DNA of 5,671 nucleotides from Clostridia bacterium (GTDB taxonomy: Bacteria > Bacillota_A > Clostridia > TANB77 > CAG-508): positions 1 through 5,671 of the forward strand of contig JAGATI010000174.1 in assembly GCA_017621295.1 (NCBI GenBank), in the 5' to 3' direction. Position numbers and translations under genes: made by a program. The notes beneath the pieces were generated by a model. It was not told the DNA's origin, searched no databases, and was given only the letters and a program-made list of their open reading frames with translations. Shown piece after piece: positions 1 through 5,671 of the stretch. Within the stretch, counting starts at the first letter, position 1. Each line of letters opens with the position of its first letter.

Positions 1-39
1 TTAATAAAAAAAGTTAAAAATATTATTAATAATTAAAAT

Positions 40-180
40 TACTTGAATTAGTATGTAGCTTGGGTGAAGTTTTTTATTTAAGAAATTTACATATATATTT
101 TCTGCAAAACTGATAAAATTTACTATAAAAAAGTAAATTATGTGAAAGAATTTCATCGAGGTTACCGCTAATTTCAAGTA
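40..180 (+). promoter_or_regulatory. Possible structured 5' leader of pnp
   Basis: No gene is supported in the 209 bases before pnp, but hand folding shows nested pairing. TACTTGAA (40-47) pairs with TTCAAGTA (173-180). Inside it, TAGC (56-59) pairs with GCTA (167-170), and GGTGAA (63-68) pairs with TTCATC (152-157) with one G-U. An inner hairpin pairs AATTTACT (117-124) with AGTAAATT (132-139) around a 7-base loop. A second copy of AATTTAC at 84-90 could compete for the same 3' arm, so two alternative folds are possible. The closed structure ends 16 bases before the ribosome binding site. PNPase genes in several bacteria are controlled through structured leaders, so a regulatory role is plausible, but I recognise no known riboswitch. 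In such AT-rich DNA some of the pairing could be chance. Confidence 0.35.
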
Positions 181-209
181 CAAAATATAAATAAAAAAGG
201 AGAGATATT

Positions 210-2343
210 ATGTTTAAAACTTATAGTACAAAATTAGCAGGAAGAGAATTAACGATTGAAACAGGTAAAATTGCAGGTTTAGCAAATGGAAGTGTAATGG
301 TAAGATATGGAGATACTGTTGTTATGGTAAATGTAACAGCATCAAAAGAACCAAGAGATGGAATAGACTTTTTCCCACTTTCAGTAGATTATGAAGAAAA
401 ATTATATGCAGTAGGAAAAATACCAGGAAGTTTTCAAAAAAGAGAAGGAAAACCAGCAGATAAAGCAATATTAACATCAAGAGCAATAGATAGACCACTA
501 AGACCGCTATTTCCAAAAGACTTTAGAAACGATGTATGTGTGGTAGCTACAGTATTATCTGTAGAACAAGATAATTCACCAGAAGTATGCGCAATGATTG
601 GTGCATCTTGTGCACTTTCAATTTCAGATATTCCATTTGGCGGACCAACAGCAGCAGTAAATGTAGGGTATGTAAATGACGAAATAGTAATTAATCCAAC
701 AGTAGAGCAAAGAGAAAACTCAAGATTAACATTAACTGTTGCAGCAACAAAAGAAAAAATAACAATGATAGAAGCAGGAGCAGACGAAATACCAAATAAT
801 ATTATGTTAGAAGCAATAAAAAAAGCTCATGAAGAAATTAAAAATATATGTGAACTTATTTCCAATATACAATCAGAAATTGGTAAACCAAAATTTGAAT
901 ATAAATCTTTTGTAGTAGATAAAGATGTATATAATGAAATAGAAGTAAACTTTAAAGATAGAATGTACAAAGATGTACAAGCTATAGATAAAGAAGTAAG
1001 AGATGAAAATATTACAAAAATTACAGAAGATATATTAGCATACTTTGTAGAAAAATATGGAGAAGAAGAAACAGAAAATAAGAAACAAGATATAGCAGAT
1101 AGTGTACACGATTTAGAGAAAAAATGTGTAAGAGAAATGATTTTAGAAGAACATAAAAGACCAGATGGAAGAGGAATTAAAGACATAAGACCACTTTCTT
1201 GTGAAGTTTCAGTTTTACCAAGAGTTCATGGAAGTGCTATATTTACAAGAGGACAAACACAAGTAATGTCTATTGCAACACTTGGAATGAAAAGTGAAGA
1301 ACAAATGCTAGATGGTATAGATGAAGAAGATAGTAAAAGATATATGCACCACTATAATTTCCCATCATACAGTGTAGGGGAAGCAAGGCCCTCAAGAGGA
1401 CCTGGAAGAAGAGAAGTAGGACATGGAGCATTAGCTGAAAAAGCACTAGTTCCAGTACTTCCATCAGAAGAAGAATTTCCATATGCAATAAGAGTTGTAT
1501 CAGAAGTTTTATCTTCAAATGGTTCAACATCACAAGCAAGTATTTGTGGTAGTACTTTAGCATTAATGGATGCAGGTGTTCCAATAAAGAAACCAGTAGC
1601 AGGTATTTCAACAGGACTCGTAACAGATAAACAAAATCCAGATAGATATGTTATGCTTACAGATATCCAAGGACTAGAAGATTTCTTTGGAGATATGGAT
1701 TTCAAAGTAGGTGGGACAAAAGATGGAATTACAGCTATACAAGTAGACATTAAAATAGATGGCTTGACATATGATATAATAGAGGAAGCTTTCGAAAGAA
1801 CAAAAGTTGCAAGAGATTATATATTAGATGAAATTATGTTAAAACAAATTGCAAAACCAAGAGAAGAAATATCAAAATATGCACCAAGAATTTTAACTAC
1901 AAAAATAAGTGTAGATAAAATAAGAGATGTAATAGGACCTGGTGGAAAAATGATTAATAAAATAATTGCAGAGACAGGTGTAAAAATAGACATAGAAGAA
2001 AATGGAGATGTATGTGTATATAGTACAGATACTGAAAGTGGAGAAAAAGCATTAAAAATGATAAAAGATATAGTAAAAGAAATAGAACCAGGTGGAATAT
2101 ATGATGGAACAGTTACAAAAATTATGCCTTTTGGAGCTTTTGTAGATTTAGGTACAGGAAAAGAAGGATTACTTCATATATCAAAAATATCTAGTAAAAG
2201 AGTAGAAAAAGTAGAAGACGTATTAGGGATAGGTGATGAAATTACAGTAAAAGTTACAGAAATAGATGCTCGGAGGAAGAATAAACTTAAGTATGAAAGA
2301 TTTAGAAGCAAAAAATGACGAAAATGTTAGTATTACAGAGTAG
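210..2343 (+). CDS. pnp: Polynucleotide phosphorylase, with +1 frameshift at CGG codon 688
   Basis: 3'-5' exoribonuclease that phosphorolyses RNA to nucleoside diphosphates; it acts in cytoplasmic mRNA decay, usually as a trimer. Domains in order: first RNase PH domain (about 10-145, including GKIPGSFQKREGKP at 69-82), helical linker (about 150-300), second RNase PH domain (about 315-550, with GRREVGHGALAEKAL at 399-413, GSTSQAS at 438-444 and the catalytic pair D491 and D497 in DFFGDMD), KH domain (about 560-620, GPGG at 576-579), and S1 domain (about 627 to the end). The ATG at 210 follows AAGGAG (197-202) by 7 bases. Read straight, the frame ends at TGA 2316-2318 (702 aa) with a basic, non-family tail RRKNKLKYERFRSKK in place of the last S1 strand. 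Skipping one base at CGG 2271-2273 gives GGRINLSMKDLEAKND and so on to TAG 2341-2343, a 710-residue protein of normal length. GRINLS is the conserved end of the S1 domain, so the shifted product is taken as the real one. An rpsO gene, the common upstream neighbour, is not in the window. Confidence 0.96.
2268..2277 (+). other. Putative +1 ribosomal frameshift site (GCT CGG AGG A)
   Basis: In the starting frame the codons are GAT GCT CGG AGG AAG. The family sequence continues only if one base is skipped at CGG: GCT, then C skipped, GGA GGA AGA ATA AAC gives A-G-G-R-I-N. If CGGA is instead read as a four-base Arg codon, the result is A-R-G-R-I-N, which also fits the family. CGG is the first and only CGN codon in pnp. 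The site overlaps GGAGGA (2272-2277), which resembles a Shine-Dalgarno sequence. The frame change is seen directly by protein-family comparison; the ribosomal mechanism is inference. A one-base insertion, real or from assembly, is the alternative. Confidence 0.75.
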
Positions 2344-2503
2344 ATAATTAGTGTTTTTTAATTAAAAGTAATATAGCTTAGTTTCTATATAAATTAAATT
2401 TATAAATATATAAACCTTTGCTTGGCTAGTATGTACTTTTAAGTAATTGTGAACAATAACATGAAATAAAATGATGAAAAAACTAAAAATTAATCATAAA
2501 AAG

Positions 2504-2531
2504 TTGCAAAAATAAAATAAAATAGTATAAT
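2504..2531 (+). promoter_or_regulatory. Predicted sigma-A promoter for the GT2 gene
   Basis: TTGCAA (2504-2509) and a perfect TATAAT (2526-2531) are separated by 16 bases, upstream of the GT2 start with a leader of about 50 bases. This is the best promoter in the 246-base spacer after pnp and suggests the glycosyltransferase is transcribed separately. The rest of the spacer (2344-2503) shows only AT-rich palindromes, such as TATAAAT/ATTTATA at 2388-2394 and 2398-2404. It has no GC stem with a U tract, so I do not call a pnp terminator there. Confidence 0.6.
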
Positions 2532-2589
2532 AATATATGAAGTATATTTTTAATAATATAAAAAAGTATTATTAAAGAGGAGAGAAAAA

Positions 2590-3822
2590 ATGGAATATTT
2601 ATATATGTTACAACAAGCTTTGGTATGGATAGTTACTATATATTGGTTATATCAATTAATGGTAAGTATATGTTCTTTAGTAAAGCTAAAAGATAAACCT
2701 ATTATTGAAGAGAAAAACAACAGATTTATGGCTATTATACCAGCACATAATGAGGAGATAGTTGTAGGAAACTTAATTGCAAGTTTAAAGAAACAAAATT
2801 ATCCTAAAGAATTATTTGATATTTATGTAATAGCAGATAATTGTACAGACAATACAGCAAGAGTTGCAAAAGAAGCTGGTGCTATAGTTTATGAAAGATT
2901 TGATGAAGAACATAAAACTAAAGGTTATGCATTAGATTGGTTTTTAAAACAAAAAATAGAAGAAAATGCTGAATATGATGCATTTTGTATATTTGATGCA
3001 GATAATATAGTTGATGTTGACTTTATAAAAAATATGAACAAAAAATTATGCCAAGGTGAAGAAGTTGTTCAAGGATATAGAGATATAAAAAATCCAACAG
3101 ACAGTTGGGTATCAGCAGGATATGCAATATTTTATTGGACAATGAATAGATTTTATCATTTAGCAAGATATAATTTAGGTCTATCACCACTAATTAATGG
3201 TACTGGATTTATGGTAAAATTCGATTTAATAAAACCTACAAATGGTTTTGATACTGTAACACTTACAGAAGATATCGAATTTTCATTAAAAACAATTATA
3301 TCTGGTAAAAAATTAGGATGGGCAACAGATGCAATAGTATATGATGAACAACCAGTAGGATTTAAACAAAGTTGGTCACAAAGATCAAGATGGACAGTTG
3401 GACATATACAATGTCTAAAAGAATATACAAAACCATTAGCAGCAGCTGTAAAAGAACACAAAACATTAATGAATTTTGATGGTTTATTATATATGCTTGG
3501 TAGTATACCAATGTTTGTTTTAACAATAGTTTTATTAATACTAAATTTTGTTATGTATTTTGGAAATGGTATGTCAACTATGGATTTAGTTATTAACTGT
3601 TTAAGATATTTATTACCAACATTTTTATTACCAATATTTACTGCAATAATTATTATGATTTTAGATAAAAAACCAATAAAACCTATGATTAAAGGTTTGA
3701 TTTTATATCCACTATTTTTAGGTTCATGGTTATTAATTAATTTTAAATGTTTATTTAAAAGAGAAACTAAATGGGAAAAGATTAATCATGTTAGAGATAT
3801 AAAAATTAATGAAGTTTCATAA
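2590..3822 (+). CDS. Membrane-anchored processive-type family 2 glycosyltransferase
   Basis: A 410-residue inverting glycosyltransferase expected to move sugar from a nucleotide sugar onto a growing glycan at the cytoplasmic face of the membrane. An N-terminal membrane segment (about 5-30) precedes a GT-A catalytic domain (about 45-280): PAHNEE (51-56), DNCTDNT (83-89), the metal/nucleotide-binding DAD (136-138), NGTGFMVK (203-210), the probable catalytic-base region TEDIEF (226-231) and QRSRW (264-268). The last is the Q-x-x-R-W signature of the hyaluronan, cellulose, chitin and PNAG synthase group. Three C-terminal membrane segments follow (about 299-323, 333-358, 367-388), with a short basic tail. 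ATG 2590 has AGGAG (2578-2582) 7 bases upstream. The frame is intact and contains no CGN codon. It has its own promoter upstream and a terminator just after the stop. The fold and class are secure; donor sugar and polymer cannot be read from the sequence. An exopolysaccharide, teichoic acid-like or glycolipid product is possible. Confidence 0.93.
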   Translation: MEYLYMLQQALVWIVTIYWLYQLMVSICSLVKLKDKPIIEEKNNRFMAIIPAHNEEIVVGNLIASLKKQNYPKELFDIYVIADNCTDNTARVAKEAGAIVYERFDEEHKTKGYALDWFLKQKIEENAEYDAFCIFDADNIVDVDFIKNMNKKLCQGEEVVQGYRDIKNPTDSWVSAGYAIFYWTMNRFYHLARYNLGLSPLINGTGFMVKFDLIKPTNGFDTVTLTEDIEFSLKTIISGKKLGWATDAIVYDEQPVGFKQSWSQRSRWTVGHIQCLKEYTKPLAAAVKEHKTLMNFDGLLYMLGSIPMFVLTIVLLILNFVMYFGNGMSTMDLVINCLRYLLPTFLLPIFTAIIIMILDKKPIKPMIKGLILYPLFLGSWLLINFKCLFKRETKWEKINHVRDIKINEVS

Positions 3823-3824
3823 AT

Positions 3825-3865
3825 AAAAAATGGAATGTATTAGATTAATACATTCCATTTTTTTT
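3825..3865 (+). terminator. Intrinsic terminator after the GT2 gene
   Basis: A perfect 12-base inverted repeat, TGGAATGTATTA (3831-3842) and TAATACATTCCA (3846-3857), has a 3-base GAT loop and is followed by eight Ts (3858-3865). Six As before the stem (3825-3830) can pair with the first Ts, so it could also work on the opposite strand. It begins two bases after the GT2 stop codon and separates that transcript from the next gene. Confidence 0.92.
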
Positions 3866-3874
3866 GAATAAGTA

Positions 3875-3903
3875 TGGAAAAATAATTTTTATAGTGTTAT
3901 AAT
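3875..3903 (+). promoter_or_regulatory. Predicted extended -10 promoter for the GT-C gene
   Basis: A perfect TATAAT (3898-3903) preceded by TGT (3895-3897) makes an extended -10 TGnTATAAT. A weak -35, TGGAAA (3875-3880), lies 17 bases upstream. It sits just after the preceding terminator and about 54 bases before the start codon, so the GT-C gene is probably its own transcription unit. Confidence 0.7.
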
Positions 3904-3956
3904 ACTAAAGAATGTGTAAATAAATAACCAAAATTACAAAATAAGGAGAAAATATA

Positions 3957-5457
3957 ATGCAAAAAATAGAAGATAATAATAAATTAATAAAAACAGGAAA
4001 AAATGTGAAAATTATACATATAATAGTTATAGCAATTGGTGCTATCTTTATGATTTTAGCTGGACTACATACAAATATATGGTTTGATGAAACATACACT
4101 TTAGGACTAGTAAATCACAACTTTATAGATTTAATAAAAATTGGAGCAGCAGATGTTCATCCTTTATTTTATTATGTTTTCGCTAAATTCTTTACACTAT
4201 TTACAGGAAATAGTATAATTTCACTTAGAATTTTTTCAATACTTGGAATGCTAGTATTAAGTATTTTAGGATACACACATATTAGAAAAGATTTCGGAGA
4301 AAAAACAGGTATTATATATTCTTTTTTATCAATGTTTTTACCAGTAATGTTACTATATAGTAGTGAAATTAGAATGTATTCATGGGCAGCAGTACTTGTA
4401 ACATTAACAGGAATATATGCATATAGAATAGTTAGAAAAGAAAGTAATAAAAAAAATTGGATATTGTTTGCTATATTTAGTTTATTAAGTGCATATACAC
4501 ACTATTTTGCAATGATGGCAATAGGAATTATTAATCTAATGTTATTTGCATATACAATAAAAAATAAAAAGTATATTAAGGAATTTTTAATTACAGGAAT
4601 AAGTCAAATAGTATTGTTTATACCACGGATTAATAGTGTTTTTAAAACAAGCGTTTAGAGTATCTGGAGGATTTTGGATACAAATAAAATATCCAGATAT
4701 TTTATTTGATATTTTAACATTTAATTATACAGGAATGATAGAATTAAAAATATTAAAAACAATCATTTTTATATTTGCAAGTATTGTTTTAATTTATGTA
4801 GCTCTAAAAATAGCAAAAAAGAGAAAAGAAGATTCAAATATAAAAGTGTGTATATGGGCATTAATTGTGTATTTTGGAGTAATACTTGCTTCATTAATAT
4901 TATCGTTAAAAACAGATATATTTACAACTAGATATACAATTCCTATGATAGGACTACTTATATTTGCAATTAGTTACATATTTTCATTAGAAGACAAAAA
5001 ATGGATAACTATAATATTTGCAAGTTGTATAATTATGTTATTTGGAATAAATGCTTATAAATTTTATTTAGAAAACTATGATGCAAGCAATCAAAAAATA
5101 ACACAAGTTATTGATAATAATATACAAGAAGACGACATATTTATATATAGAGAAATAGGAGCAGGTTCAATAGTTGCTATAAAATATCCAGAAAACAAGC
5201 ACATATATTATAATGCATATCATTGGACTGTAGAAGATGCATATAAAGCATATGCACCACAAATGGAAACTATAGAAGATTTATCTGTTCTAGATAATAT
5301 CAAAGGAAGAATTATAGTAATAGATGATGGAAGCACAGCACTTTATGATGAACTAAAAGAAAAACAAAATATAGAAATTATAAAAGAACCCGAAAAAATA
5401 AACTCATCATACAAAAATCTTAATTTTACTATTTCTATATTAAATAAAACAAATTAA
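3957..5457 (+). CDS. GT-C membrane glycosyltransferase (GT39/PMT_2 type), with +1 frameshift at CGG codon 224
   Basis: Polytopic glycosyltransferase expected to transfer sugar from a polyprenyl-phosphate donor to a glycan, lipid or protein acceptor on the outer face of the membrane. After membrane helix about 18-37 comes WFDETYT (42-48), whose acidic D44/E45 is the GT-C catalytic-loop motif. DVHPLFYYV (66-74), SEIRMYSW (136-143) and AYTHYFA (179-185) are further hallmarks of this family. Read straight, the protein stops after 233 residues at TAG 4656-4658. Skipping one base at CGG 4626-4628 joins FIP to GLIVFLKQ, then SGGFWIQ (236-242), four more membrane helices (about 266-286, 296-317, 326-343, 348-366) including TRYTIPM (324-330), and a soluble tail to TAA 5455-5457. 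The joined 499 residues match the usual family length. ATG 3957 follows AAGGAG (3943-3948) by 8 bases. A GTG at 4636 opens the second frame but has no ribosome binding site, and that half lacks the catalytic loop, so I treat both halves as one gene. Substrate is unknown. If the frameshift is not suppressed, this is a pseudogene. Confidence 0.85.
4623..4632 (+). other. Putative +1 ribosomal frameshift site (CCA CGG ATT A)
   Basis: Starting-frame codons are ATA CCA CGG ATT AAT AGT, leading to TAG 30 bases downstream. Skipping one base at CGG gives CCA, GGA TTA ATA GTG TTT TTA AAA CAA (P-G-L-I-V-F-L-K-Q), which carries on the GT39-type sequence with no gap. CGG 4626-4628 is the only CGN codon in this gene. 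As at the pnp site, the codon is followed by A (CGGA) and the preceding codon has C in its middle position. Families of this type commonly have Trp here (PW), so the inserted residue is uncertain: Gly if C is skipped, or another residue if CGGA is read as a quadruplet. Confidence 0.75.
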
Positions 5458-5561
5458 TAAAAACCTACAATCACTATTCAAATACATCATAAAAAGATTT
5501 TGAAAATAACTCAATAAACTCAATAAAAAAACGATAATTACTATGTAAACTATATAACTAG

Positions 5562-5634
5562 AAATTATAAAAATTGTAAAAAATATAAAAATTGTAAAAA
5601 ATATAAAAATTGTAAAAGTTATGAAAATTGTGAA
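5562..5634. repeat. 18-bp tandem repeat, about four copies
   Basis: The unit AAATATAAAAATTGTAAA is exact at 5581-5598 and 5599-5616. It is nearly exact at 5562-5580 (one extra base at its start) and degenerate at 5617-5634, with a trailing AAAATTGT. The period is a multiple of three. One + strand frame, open from 5527 to the window end, reads YKNCKK repeated, then SYENCENC. It has no start codon or ribosome binding site, so I do not call a gene. The remaining spacer (5458-5561) holds only AT-rich sequence with a short ACTCAATAA doublet near 5509-5526, and no clear terminator for the GT-C gene. Confidence 0.75.
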
Positions 5635-5671
5635 AATTGTAGAGTAGTCCATGTGTATTTATATATAAAAA

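Noticed and set aside
101..129. Promoter for pnp with TATAAA at 124-129
   Set aside because: The -35 position (TCTGCA) is poor and the -10 overlaps the inner hairpin; in this base composition TATAAA is expected by chance.
641..643. Further CGG triplets at 641-643 and 4295-4297
   Set aside because: Both are out of frame (GGC GGA and TTC GGA), so they are not CGG codons and do not count against the CGG-frameshift pattern.
827..1750. Long reverse-strand open frames inside pnp
   Set aside because: They lie antisense to strongly conserved PNPase codons, have no ribosome binding site and give low-complexity Ser/Leu-rich products.
2344..2460. Terminator after pnp
   Set aside because: Only AT-only palindromes are present and none is followed directly by a T tract.
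3156..4099. Reverse-strand open frames across the GT2 gene and the start of the GT-C gene
   Set aside because: They are antisense shadows of well-supported coding sequence, with no recognisable motifs.
4626..4628. CGG reassigned to tryptophan (the GT-C site falls where the family often has Trp)
   Set aside because: In-frame reassignment would not restore the reading frame, which still needs a +1 shift, and the pnp CGG is at a position where Trp is not expected. A four-base CGGA codon carrying another residue stays open.
4636..5457. Separate gene starting at GTG 4636
   Set aside because: No ribosome binding site precedes it, family homology extends in this frame back to the base after CGG, and the product would lack the GT-C catalytic loop.
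5440..5652. Reverse-strand frame reading repeated FTIFIF
   Set aside because: It is the reverse reading of the AT-rich 18-bp repeat, with no family resemblance and no ribosome binding site; it also runs into the end of the GT-C gene.

Overview
The window comes from a very AT-rich bacterium. AAGGAG-type ribosome binding sites, nearly exclusive AGA for arginine, and a clostridial-looking polynucleotide phosphorylase point to a low-GC Firmicute, most likely an uncultivated gut-type Clostridia. That placement is inference; no marker here fixes the species.

All three genes are on the + strand. Region 1-196 is a non-coding, apparently structured leader. It precedes pnp (210-2343, polynucleotide phosphorylase, RNA decay). 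After a 246-base spacer with a good promoter comes a membrane-anchored family 2 glycosyltransferase of the processive, hyaluronan/cellulose synthase-like type (2590-3822), closed by a strong intrinsic terminator. A second promoter, with an extended -10, drives a multi-spanning GT-C glycosyltransferase of the GT39/PMT_2 type (3957-5457). The last 214 bases have no convincing gene but carry an 18-base tandem repeat. The two glycosyltransferases probably serve surface or envelope glycan synthesis: the first uses nucleotide sugars at the cytoplasmic face, the second lipid-linked sugars at the outer face. They have separate promoters, so they are neighbours rather than one tight operon.

The main finding is that two of the three genes, pnp and the GT-C gene, are broken by a single +1 frameshift, and in both the break falls exactly on a CGG codon (2271-2273 and 4626-4628). 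In each, skipping one base at CGG (CGGA read as C+GGA, or as a four-base codon) restores the family-typical protein immediately: ...EIDA-[G]-GRINLS in PNPase and ...FIP-[G]-LIVFLKQ in the GT-C enzyme. I checked every CG dinucleotide in the three reading frames. These are the only two CGG codons, and the only CGN codons of any kind, in about 1,600 codons. The intact GT2 gene has none. This suggests CGG is unassigned or starved in this organism and is decoded by +1 ribosomal frameshifting (or quadruplet decoding), rather than two independent mutations or sequencing errors. Both genes are therefore annotated as single, full-length, recoded CDSs.
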